Assembly (NCBI GenBank): GCA_000708835.1 | Contig: DF237258.1 | Span: forward strand, 41,877-105,876 | From: Klebsormidium nitens | Taxonomy: Eukaryota > Streptophyta > Klebsormidiophyceae > Klebsormidiales > Klebsormidiaceae | Reading direction: 5' to 3' | Length of the DNA stretch: 64,000 nucleotides | Part shown: in pieces, positions 25,501 through 35,911 of the stretch | How positions within the stretch are numbered: the first letter of the stretch is position 1 | Layout: every line of letters starts with the position of its first letter | Translations under genes and position numbers: made by a program | The notes under the pieces: generated by a model | Databases searched by the model: none | What the model was told of the DNA's origin: nothing | What the model saw: only the letters and a program-made list of their open reading frames with translations

Positions 25501-28500
25501 CAAACGGGCACTGTCTCAGGTGTCCCCTGAGCTCCCTGCAGGGAAGAATGGACTGGGGCCCTCACCTTGGTGGCCTTTTCTACGGAGGGGCACTGCGCCA
25601 GGAGCTTGGCCGTGTCGGCGGCCGACAGACTGGACGGGACTAGCTGCTCTGCTTCGCACCTTGGAGAAAGAATAAGGCAGCCGTCAGCAGCGACAGAGAC
25701 TCCAAGTAAGCACAAAATTTGACTGAACTCGCTCCAGAGACTTTCATCGACCTTCATCTGTGCTATGATATTCTGAGGGACCTGCTATGCATGCCAAAGA
25801 ATCCTTCCAAGTAAGAACTACTTACCTTAGTAACGAGCACCATGCGTAAAAGGGTACCATGTGGCCAGAAGGTTGCGATATCCGAATTTCATGTGTCACA
25901 GGTTTGTGAAAATGGCAACTTTTCTTGCAACCTGTGCGGGAATGTCCGTAAAAAGCTGATCACGATCTGTGTGGTCAAAACAAGATCGACAAATTCGAAC
26001 ACGGCGAACTCACCAAGTTCCATTGGCAACAGCTTCTTCAACAGCAGCATCCAGTTGACCGACCAACGAGGGGTGCACGAAGACAGTCTCTAAAGGGATC
26101 CCCTCGGCGTACTTGTCTTGCAGGTACTGCTTCGGGTTGGGAATGGCCAGCTTCCGCAACGAGTCGTATGCAATGTGCCCGTTCTGCAAACGACGTTCTC
26201 TTGTTGAAAGATCAGGAGAAGTAATCAGAACGAGAAGAATCAATCTTTGTGCCAAAGCCTACAACATCGAGTGGTTGGAGAAGCAGTACTCGGGAACAAG
26301 GCTTAGAGATGGAAAACTAGCGTCGGGCATGCGCCCCAACAAGCATCATATGCGGGAGTGTGCAGTTATAAGTGTAATAAGCAAAGCATTGCCTCCGTGA
26401 GATTAGCGAGCCCTTCCCACTTACTTGTGAGTAGAAGTTCTCCACGCTTTCCCGCTGCGACCTTGAGAACACCTGCCAAACGAAACTACTTCGTTGGTTG
26501 CTCAAAGAGACATTGTGTTTCCGAGCACCTCCTGGCTGATCCTCTACAATCGGACATCCGTGCGACTGGCTCTGAGTCGACCCTCCTCTCCAGTAAGACA
26601 TATGCCGTGACCACCGGATGATGCGTCGATGGACAATTTGCAAGCAAGAAACTCGGCAAGCAGATCGACTCTCGTGAACGTGCTCCCTGTAGGTGCCCAT
26701 CACTCACTGCGGGTGTCCACAGCGTCTTGCCACCACTGAGCGTGCCCTTCAGCTCCCCTTCCGCAATCAACTCCGCCAGCACAGTCGAGTACAGGGAGTC
26801 GCCCCCCACTCCCGCGACGCTCTCCTTATCCTCTCGTTGCTGCAGCCGATGCAGCGAGGCCCACACATCGGGCACGGAGCACGGCACAGTCACGCCTCGC
26901 ATGGCGCCCCGCACCATGGCCTTGATGCGGGCAACGTGGGCGGGCGTGTACAGCATCCCCGAGTCGAGCTTGCCATGGATCTGCGAAACGCATGAAAGCC
27001 CTGCATATCCCGTGGATAAAGATGCAAACACGCCAACCGCTCGCACCGGCAAGGCCAACGAAAGATCTGCCTGGCACAGGACATCGATGCGAAGATACAG
27101 TTTGCAGTAGTCTTGTGAAGCTCATGAGGAAGAGATTTTGAAGAAGTCGGGGGTGCGATTGAACAAGCGACAGCCTCTACGAATATCCTCAGTCACTGCC
27201 ATCGAAACAAAGAAGGGATTCTCGAAGCCAATCTCCAGACAAGTAAGAAATGTTTGAAGGAATGCAGAGACCCGGGATGAGGAGAACTGGTGACACTAAT
27301 CCTGCAGGAAAGTGGAAAGTCGTGTCCTGAAAAGAGGGATGGCTATCTTGGACAGATTGCTGACCTTTGTATCCAGCCTGGCTGTGATAGCGCCCGTGAG
27401 CAGCTCCACTCCCACGTTGAACTGCCGGGCCAGCTCGCCGATCGATACCTGGCCCGTCTCCTGCAGCGACTCATCGATTTCCTCCGCAAGGTTGTCCCAG
27501 TAGCCGGTCGTGAGCAGTTCTCTGAACGTCAAAAGCACCAGTCAGCCAAGCCACCTGGTCGCAACCAAACAGTTCCTCATCATGATCAGCTATTTCCGTT
27601 AAACAACCGACCCCTGATGAACGCTGACATATGATGAACAATTTCCCAGTTTTCCGGTTAGAATACTTCAAAACAACCGATCGGCCCATGCTAACCAGCT
27701 GGCGCCAATTGCTTTGGAATTGCCACCACTTTTTGGCACATCCCGCCAGTAGTTTGCCAGGCCAAGTTCACAGACTCTTACTCCAAAAGCTGGCAGTCTC
27801 GGCAGGCTCTTTACAATGTGTCTCTGTAGTTTTGTACTCACCCTTGCACCAGGCTGGTGTCCGCTTCCTCCGCCACCAAGGCATCGGCCTGCATGGTGTC
27901 AATATGCTCTTAGTTGGTGCTTCCACCACCAAGTGGCACCAGTGTGCAGCTTCTATCACCAACCGCTCGGTCCCCAACTAAAATATTCTCAAGCAGTTCC
28001 TGCTGAAGAGCCTGTCAATCTAGAGTTTGTTTTTGTACCACGTCTATCCTAGTAGGATAGCTGACCTTGGACTGAACCTAAGATCCAGGCTGGCCTTACC
28101 TGTCGCTCAATGTGGAACAGATCGACGCCCAGATTGGTGGCCAGATCCACAAGAGATATGCGGCCCTGCCGGTGCACCTCGCTGGCCATCTCTTTACGCA
28201 GCTGGTTGACCGTAATGTACTCCTATGATAGAACAGGAGCGCACCGTTCAAGCGATCATGCTAGAGAAGAGGAACCACCAAACAGGGGCAACTAATCACC
28301 GGAGGTGGCTGTCACCATTGAATGTACCTTTAGTGGTGATGCACAAGCCTGGAGTCTCATCAGGCATGCTGAGGAGCAGAAAATGAATTTATCAACATGT
28401 GGTCTAGAAGATGTAAGCATCGTATAGGCGCAGGAAAAAGGCTCCTCAATTCAGTCTTCCGGAGGTTTCTCACCTTGCCATTGACAGTGTGCAACAGATC

Positions 28501-28794
28501 ATCACCTAGGAGGCCCAATTGCTTCAACTTGTTCACCTGCATGTGGACAGACCAGCGAGATACTTATTAAGCTTTCACAGAAATAGTAGAAGTCTAGCTG
28601 ACAATGAGCAATGAACAACCCCAGACGCAATGCCGTTACATAGAAGCTTCCCTTCAATGTATAATCCTGGTCCTTGCATTCAGAACAGCCTTGCTCACCA
28701 ATTCGATGACATTCCTTTCTGACAGCCGCACGGTTGATTTCACCTCCTGCGCCTGTGAGAAGAGCTCCTGCAGCTTCCGGAGCTCTTCGTCCAT
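22545..28794 (-). CDS. UFL1: E3 UFM1-protein ligase 1 (about 14 exons)
   Basis: UFL1 is the scaffold-type ligase that transfers the ubiquitin-like UFM1 to targets such as ribosomal protein uL24 (RPL26) at the ER. The first coding exon begins at 28794 with MDEELRKLQELFSQAQEVKS and LSERNVIEL, the family's N-terminal helix. The following exons give LGLLGDDLLHTVNGK, the winged-helix segment EYITVNQLRKEMASE, then YWDNLAEEIDESLQETGQVS, HGKLDSGMLYTPAHVARIKA, IAYDSLRKLAIPNPKQYLQD, LVAESLLKDCIEKFDTLART, LLQKLEEANLRLQLFAKALE, GVRLKKLDKKLERSLLHAHR and LQAPGRAMAAAIARLK. The last exon (about 22728-22545) has LNEYHRATVDLLAATAAS and ends at TGA 22545-22547. All blocks are collinear with plant and animal UFL1. 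A Lys/Glu/Gly-rich linker (about 24800-25050) replaces the variable charged linker of the family. SmE lies divergently about 0.85 kb upstream. Confidence 0.96.
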
Positions 28795-29642
28795 CTTGAC
28801 CCGCTAATCAGCTCGTTACAATAGGTTCTGCCCTTTTTAATAGAAAGTGAGAAGGGCGCCTGAATGGTGCTCCTTTTTTATACCTCTAAAACACCTTCAT
28901 TACGTCCAAACGACCGTCACTTGTATAGTCTTGTCTCATTGCAGTACATAAACCTTGAGCAAAGCGCGACTCGCCTTCATCCTCGGGAAGCGCAGCATGG
29001 ACCTGAAGTCTAAGAACAGAAAGTTGAAGCAATGACATTGAAGGAACAACAAGGAAGCATCATGTGGGCTGCACGCGTATACGCTAGCTGTATTGCGCAT
29101 CCCCCCTTACCCAGTAACTAGGTTGAAGTCCAAGGCGCAGGATCTCGATTCCCGTTACAATTACCGCTGGGCTGCCAACCATTACCCTACACTTCCGACG
29201 AAGTTGAGAGAGTGCGCCTCGTGCCAATTGGCAGTTCATACAGTCCCATTGGAGCTTGTCCTAGTGTTTTGAATTTGTGCGCAGCACTCCCCATTGGCAT
29301 GCCAAGCCAGGAAAACTTTAATTTGCCCCTTCGAGCTATACACTACAATTGTTCCTTTCTTTTACTACCCTCAATTGCCTCAACTAAAGATTGCGGTTTC
29401 TGGGGGTGGTAATCTACTATTAGATAGCGTTGTGTTAGAAGGTGGGAAAATAGTTCGAGGCTACCCAGTTTACGCGCATACTTTCGCGCATACTGTTAAG
29501 GAGCTTTGCATTAGATTGTGGCGAGTGAGATAGAAATTTGCTGCACCCGTTGCGCTCACGACTTTAGAAGAAGAGAGAACTGATAGAAAGGAGGGTAGTG
29601 CTCATCGTCACTTGTGGGCAGGCTTTGTTTCGAGCCGCAGCC
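28795..29642. other. Shared upstream region of UFL1 (-) and SmE (+)
   Basis: The two genes are head to head about 850 bp apart, so their promoters and 5' UTRs share this interval. No conserved coding segment is found. Confidence 0.45.
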
Positions 29643-30610
29643 ATGGCGTCCACCAAAGTGCAGCGTATTATGACCCAGCCCATTGTGAGCTGCCCTCTTA
29701 GAAGATTCTTCAACATGGAATCTACAAAGGCAGGATGAGCAACAACTATTGTCTTGCGAGATCAAGTATTGCTTGCTCTGCCGCTCAGTCCCATGGTGCT
29801 GACTTGTCAATAAGAATTGCAGTCGATCGCTACTGTGGGACTAAGAATATTGCTTTTCTTCTGTTGCAGAATTTGATTTTCCGTTTTTTGCAAAGCAAAG
29901 CGCGGATTCAAATCTGGTTGTTCGAACAGAGCGATCTCAGAATCGAGGGGCGAATCATCGTAAGCAGCTGCCCCTTTCACCTCCTTTCGTTCATTGTTTG
30001 TTGCCCTTCGATCGCCATCGCTTAACTGCCCGCCCGCTCTTTCGCCTCTCCAACGGTGATGCCTGATACCTGGTTTATGGTCCACGACAAGGTGCATGTT
30101 TGTTGGAAGCGCGCTGATACATACATGTCAGGTCTTTGAGCTGATTCATTGTCCAATCAAGTGACTAGAAAGGGCATCTGTTTGATAGTTTCTGTGAACT
30201 TTTTGTCCATATGTATCTGGCCTTGCTTATCAAGAAACCCCTCAAGGCTCCTGTCTTTCTGATCCCTGCAGGGTTTCGACGAGTACATGAACTTGGTTCT
30301 TGACGATGCTGAGGAGGTTTCAGTAAAGAGGAAAACAAGGAAGTCTCTAGGTACTGTCCAATCGCTGCACCCACTACCCATCTGCTTTCTACCCTGCTGT
30401 GTATCTTACTTCAAAGTAGACCTGCTCAAGTGCTGAGTTGTAATGCGCTGTTGCGTTTGACCGTCTCCTGCTTTTTGCAGCACTATGAAGGTTCACAACC
30501 TGCTCTGGCTTCTGTTTGGATTTGTCAGGTTAGCTGACTACAGGCGCTACATTTATGCAGGACGGATACTGCTCAAGGGGGATAACATAACACTCATGCA
30601 AAACATGTGA
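29643..30610 (+). CDS. SmE: Small nuclear ribonucleoprotein SmE (4 exons, 86 aa)
   Basis: Core Sm protein of the seven-member ring on U1, U2, U4 and U5 snRNAs. Exons are 29643-29684, 29870-29959, 30272-30350 and 30561-30610; they total 261 nt and end at TGA. The product begins [20 protein letters not shown]. It carries the Sm1 motif ([20 protein letters not shown], then [16 protein letters not shown]) and the Sm2 motif ([16 protein letters not shown]). The length is close to the 92 aa of human SNRPE. Every exon junction preserves the known protein, so the model is secure. Confidence 0.97.
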
Positions 30611-31695
30611 GTATCACTTTCCTTCTAAAGGTATCTGTTGTCCACACCCCTGGCAGCGAATCCTTTCATCCTTCATTTTTTGCTCACTCTGAAGCAGCTT
30701 GTGCGGCATGTTCCTTGCCACTTGTGTTTTCTCAAAGACATGGTTTGTTGCCCCTTTGCAGAGGAAAGTAGGGGCATAAAAGTGGGTTCAAGTCGGTGCT
30801 GGGAAACAAGAAAGTATACTCGCAAATTTTTATCTGTTCTGCACGATATCATAAAGGAAACTATTGAGGCTTGTGAATTTCTGTAAGCAAGCCCATCGCG
30901 TCATGGACCGAAGCAGGTCCGAAGTTCCTTTACATACGATGCACTATTGAGTAGTGAGAGGCGTGATAGGGGGCCCCATGACCAGATTGATCGTTGCTTT
31001 CGAATGACCTGCGAGTATGATTTCAAGTTCTTTCCCTTTCATCAGGACGTACCTTGCTTTGATCCGATTAACATGTGATGTCGACAGTACCTAGCCCGGG
31101 CCGTACCGCATGGAATCCCTCTAAAGTGAATACATGAACTCTACAGCATGCAAACACATGATTGCGGGTCTCGCGTACCTGTCATTTTGAAGCTCGATTT
31201 TTATTCTTTGGAGTCGATACAGTTCGAAGTTGACCTGCGGCTTATGACATGACGAAGCTCATATAATGACTAGCGGCTAAATGTGCAATGAAGTGACTGC
31301 AGCACATGCACATGTCTAGTGATACCTATTCCGATATAACGGGCTCGTGCAGTGACCATGCCAAGCATGCACAACCAGTGGTCATGCGCATACATGGCCT
31401 TCAATTGAATCCGATAATTTGTGTAAGTACAGTCATCTACGCTGGGCCGGCTGTGCTAGGGTCTAGGCATCTTTTTCGTATGATCATACGTGCATGTCGG
31501 ATTAGCAGTAGTTGGATGCATGCAACCAGAGTAATAGCTCTATCAAACCTCTATCAAACGTACAAGGGCCAACAGTGAAATGGTACCTCACTTCGATCCA
31601 CGTATCGCCAATGCAAATGAACACTCAAGATCACAATCCATGCACAAACGCCCGCCAAGCTACTCAAACGTTCCCTTACAACACGATTGAACGCA
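30611..31695. other. Intergenic region between convergent genes
   Basis: 3' flanks of SmE (+) and the APR-like gene (-). It is AT-richer than its neighbours. Only short ORFs without domains are present. Confidence 0.45.
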
Positions 31696-33431
31696 TCATT
31701 GTATTTGCTGCCCTGTTATTTGTCCTTGCTTCAGCCATCCCCATCCTTCACGGATTAGGAAGAACAGGAATCGAAGAGCAAGAAACGAGCTCGCTAGCAT
31801 AAGATACAAATTGTTGGACGCCCAGATGGACGGCTGAAACGTCCACCGATAAGGACAAGTTTCTTCCTGCACCGCCCTATGATGGTAAGCAGTAAGATCG
31901 GGGCACATTTGAGAGCCGGAATCTACCTCAGGAGTCGACAAGCGGTCAAAGAGCGCCAAGTTGGCTTCGCAGTGGTCCGTCTTCGGCCGAGCAACCGGAT
32001 TGTATCCTGCAAACAAGTCGACACATAATCTAAGCAATCAGCCGGGAGTGAATGTTTTAGGAAGGTAAAGGCAGAAAGATGGAGACCTCCTGGGCGCCAA
32101 AATCCGACATCTGTGGGAACCACAAGCTGGAGATCTCCAACGGCCATGTTAAGAGCTTCTTCAATTGACTCTCTCTAAGAGACGCTTTTCACCTGTTGTA
32201 GTCGTGATCATCTCCACCAGGGTTTCGAGCTCTCTCGACCCAGTAAATTTGGACCTATGATTCTTGGAGTAGATGAAGAAGAGGGGGAACGAGTAGACAC
32301 CATATCTCGAGAGGGCGCTGCAAGAAGAGGAACGTTGCTTTGTTCTCTGATAAGACGTCTCGTGCATCTGGTTGTTCCTGTGTTGGCGCCTCGGCCAGGC
32401 AGCATGAAGATCGCTGCGAAGCTTGCTATCCACCACTCTTGCAGAATTTCATTTGAGAGTGTTCAGCGACAAGAAGACGTGGTCGGCATCACGCAAGTGC
32501 TCATACAACCATGCTTCGTCCAGCTGTACAAACTCAGGGTGCATTTCTCTGACAGCCTTGTTTCCCACAGACGTACTTGACGAAGGCATCTGTGTATATG
32601 ACGTGCCAATTTGTTGACTGAGCAACTCAATTGGCACAGGCACACAGATGCTGGGCAAGAAACAGATGAACACACCTGGGCTTGACAGCTCTCTCTTCCA
32701 CTGCAACTAGAGGGAACTGGGGGAAGAGCTCCGGCAGAGTGCGAACCAGTGGGAACAGCTGCTGGGAGAAGGGACACCAACGGGCATAGAAGAAGACCCC
32801 TAGGAACAAGTCATCTCTCTTACGAACTTCTTCAAGTAGCAGGCTAAGTGTGGTGCCATTGATCTGCACAAGGAACATCAGGCCACTCAAATCAGCTCGC
32901 TCAAGGATGCTCAAGCTGAAGAATCGTTCACTTGGAATGCTCGTACAAGTCTCAGTGAGTCAATTGGGGGAATAAATCCTTCTTTCAGCAGCAGAACTGT
33001 AGTCACAGAATCAAGTCAAATTGCTGCAGCCATTGTGCATAAGCCTTTCTTTCCATTGCAGACTACATATACCTTCTCTTTCTTTCTGTTGTTGATCTTA
33101 GAATTCTTTTCCTGCTTCTAGAAGACAGTTCTGAAAAAGTTCTTCGGGATGTTCTGGCTGACTCTTAGGGGGTGCATTGCCCTACCTCGTGGAGACCTGG
33201 TTCTGTGAGGATAGCCTGCTTAAACGCATCCGTATCTTCCAGTGCACTTTCAGGTCCCTTCCCAGAGTCATTGACTGCTTCGGCTGGTGTGGGAGCTGAC
33301 TCGTTGACCATCAAGCCAGCAATTGATGTGGCCGCTTCACTGATTTCCGCAGTCTGCTCAACATCAGGTTTCCCAGCTGTTACAATAGGAATCACGAGTA
33401 AGAGAACGAGCGACAACTTCTGTACGAGCAT
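31696..33431 (-). CDS. 5'-adenylylsulfate reductase-like (APRL) thioredoxin-fold membrane protein (4 exons, 289 aa)
   Basis: Exons are 33431-33186, 32863-32676, 32317-32193 and 32006-31696, with consistent phases. Seen: a signal peptide (MLVQKLSLVLLLVIPIVTAG), a Ser/Thr/Glu-rich linker, and a thioredoxin-like fold (FLGVFFYARWCPFSQQLFPL, AVKPSALSRYGVYSFPLFFI). These are followed by the C-terminal family motif CPYRWTFQPSIWASNNLYLM, which runs into one membrane helix. This order matches plant APRL4-7 proteins, which are secretory-pathway proteins and lack the sulfonucleotide reductase domain of true APR. The active site reads WCPFS, so the second Cys of a CXXC pair is missing. Classical dithiol oxidoreductase activity is therefore unlikely; a monothiol or non-catalytic role is inferred. 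DUF538 is divergent upstream. Confidence 0.92.
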
Positions 33432-34245
33432 TTTAGACAACCTCAATTTGCTTTCTTGCCTGAATCAGGTCGACCGTGTGAAAATGCTCCAGACACAAGG
33501 GAAGATACAGCAATGGTGGTATGTTGCTGAAGCTCTGCCTACGGCAACGCGGCAGAGTATTGAGCCTGCCGCGAGTGGGAGGGTGTCTCCAAGCGCCCAA
33601 GCTGAACGAAGATTGCCACTGCTTCTCTTCTTTCAAAGTTTCTTCAAAAAGTCACTGCTTGTGCTAGATTGCATGCGGCTTCACACGGAAGACAGCTACT
33701 GGCAGTGGCAGCTGCTGAGAACAACCAAAATTCAGAATCAAGAGAAGCAAGGACTAGCTTTGCCTGGCCAATTTGGTTAGCACCTTAACTGCCGCAGCAC
33801 TTATTAGGGTTCGATATCTGCCGGCGACATCCATAGGTAGCGGTTGTCTGGTCGCGTCATTGGAGAGCTGAACTTCTTGGCAGCGCTGTGGCGATCGACC
33901 AGTGTTGCATGATCCGCCGGAGACTTGCCGGTTGTCAATGGCGCGGTGGTTTTTGCATGGGTTAGATTAACGACGGCAGCCAGTCGCCGCATGTACCGTA
34001 GCCTGCACGTAGGTCTGTATTTTCTGCAAGAATCCAAGATCCATCTAGCTTCAGACTTTCAAATTCTAGCTAGAGCTGATTGCAGCCTGCCTCGAGCTCA
34101 GCTGGTCTTATTTTGGGTAAGTCCGTCTAGGTATGCTGTCTGTCTCCCTTCCGAGCTGATTGCAGCAGCTTTTAAGGGAACAGTATAGATCACTGTCTTT
34201 GCTCTTGCCTCACTTTGTCCGCGGGTCGTTTTGGACAACCTCATC
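33432..34245. other. Shared upstream region of the APRL (-) and DUF538 (+) genes
   Basis: A head-to-head interval of about 810 bp. ORFs on both strands lack domains or conserved splice signals. Presumed promoters and UTRs only. Confidence 0.45.
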
Positions 34246-35016
34246 ATGGCCGAAGGTGATGCACATGCGGACCTGAGTGCACATCAGCGGCTAGAAATGA
34301 TTGGACTGCCTGCAAACCTGCTTCCCCCTAATGTAGCCAGCTACACATACTCAGAGATCGATGGAAGCTTTGAGGTATGTTTTACACACGAGGTGGTCAC
34401 AGAGATTGCAAACGAGGACGTCAAGTAAGTTGCTACAATTTTTATCTTTGTCCATTTCTATCTTTTCTCAGAACTTGTTTGATGCAAGGTTAAAACTGTC
34501 TTGTGAAAAGGAGGCTGTTGGCTTGTCATGACTGATCAAAGATTGGAATCATTTGTTGAGTCGATGTCACAACGATTCCCAAAATGGCACCGTGCAAACT
34601 GGGTGACTCTTCCAGCATCTGGTGTAGAGACTGGTTGCCCATTAGTGGGCCGGTGAATGATTGTGTACTTGAAGAATCTGGAGCCAGGTTTAACTTTTCC
34701 ATACTGTGTTTCTGGAGGAAACTTTAAACTTCACTTATAACTACTGGATAGGTACTATAAACTGGTTCAAGGTAGTCATATCTTGAAAAGCTAAGTGCCT
34801 TCCTGCACTTGCAGATTTGAGGAGGTGATTAAGGGTAAGATGACAGAGCTCGCGCTATTTGATCTTTTAGGTGTGAAAACGAAACAGTTTTTCTGGTTGA
34901 CAATAGGCGCGATCACTAGGCCCGCACGTGATTCTGAAAAGATCTATTTCAAGGTAGGCCCGCTGAAATCAGGGATTCCAGTGTCTGCCTTCAAAGACCC
35001 CATCAAAGTATCGTAG
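34246..35016 (+). CDS. DUF538 family protein (2 exons, 126 aa)
   Basis: Exons are 34246-34424 and 34815-35016, phase 2 junction, stop TAG. The protein shows the family pattern: LEMIGLPANLLPPNVASYTY, then SEIDGSFEVCF, FEEVIKGKMTELALFDLLGV and FFWLTIGAI. DUF538 is a plant domain of about 110-130 residues with no established biochemical activity; some members respond to stress. Many land-plant members are secreted, but here no signal peptide precedes the domain (MAEGDAHADLSAHQRLE), so a cytosolic location is inferred. Confidence 0.92.
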
Positions 35017-35911
35017 ACCATGTTGTGTGGATCATGTAACAGGATCCACTTCGATTTCGTTTTCTACCGCAACATATATTCGAGCTAGCCAGCAGAACTG
35101 AAGATCTGAGTTGATCTCCGTTGATCCAATTGTTCTCTGAGGCCAAGACGAGCTACTTTCCAGCTCTTTCAAAGATATCGAGGAGCCACGTCTTGAGCAA
35201 GAGAAGGTTCTCAGTTAGATTGGCAGCTTCGAAGTGAAGCCCTGACTTTAAGAGGAATTTTAGCAACTGCATGTATATTAGTATTCAGCAAAGGCGATTG
35301 GACATGTAGATCGGCTATAGGTATTGGGACAGTCCTTGCTGCATGGCATGGACATGGTTGTTGATTAGAGTATTCTCTTGGATCTTCTTTTGCAACTTGC
35401 ATCTCTTACAGTGTGTACGAATGCATGCACTGAAGCATGTCATGATCGACTCATGATCGACTATGTTGCACTCCCTATGATTGCAATCATAGGAAGTGCA
35501 ACATGCTTTACTCACCACTGACCATACCAGGCATGGCTGAGGGAATTGCGCCAACGTTCGGCCTCGCATGCTCAAGTGCAGAGCTGCTACATGTGACTTC
35601 CGATATTAGCGCGCAGTCGGCTCAACTCACCATCAGTGTGACATGCAAAGGGGTTTGAATCTGGTCGTGTCGTCTCCTGGTCTCTTGACCGCAGTCCATT
35701 TTCTGATTGAGGTCCGGATTTGATAGTCAATATGCTTTCCAATCACTTATTCATTTTGCATGCACTGAGGTGCGCAATCTGCAAAGACCCTCTGTGCAGA
35801 ACATCCACGAACAGCAATCACCTCGCATGGCTTGGTCTCTTTTAGCGCAATTCTCGCTTGCAGCTTTCAATGGCATCACTCGAATGTCGATCCGTTCCTC
35901 AGCATGAGACG
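35017..35911. other. Intergenic region between convergent genes
   Basis: 3' flanks of the DUF538 gene (+) and the DUS gene (-). It contains a 40-bp near-perfect palindrome at 35464-35503, immediately preceded by two adjacent copies of CATGATCGACT. No genes are recognised. Confidence 0.5.
35464..35503. repeat. 40-bp palindrome (19 of 20 pairs)
   Basis: TGTTGCACTCCCTATGATTG is followed directly by CAATCATAGGAAGTGCAACA. The halves are reverse complements apart from one position (C against T). There is no loop, so it would form a cruciform in DNA or a tight hairpin in RNA. It lies between the 3' ends of two convergent genes. Confidence 0.85.

Noticed and set aside
30720-30830. Possible tRNA (GGGTTCAAGTC resembles a T-loop)
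   Set aside because: No matching acceptor, D and anticodon arms could be paired around it.
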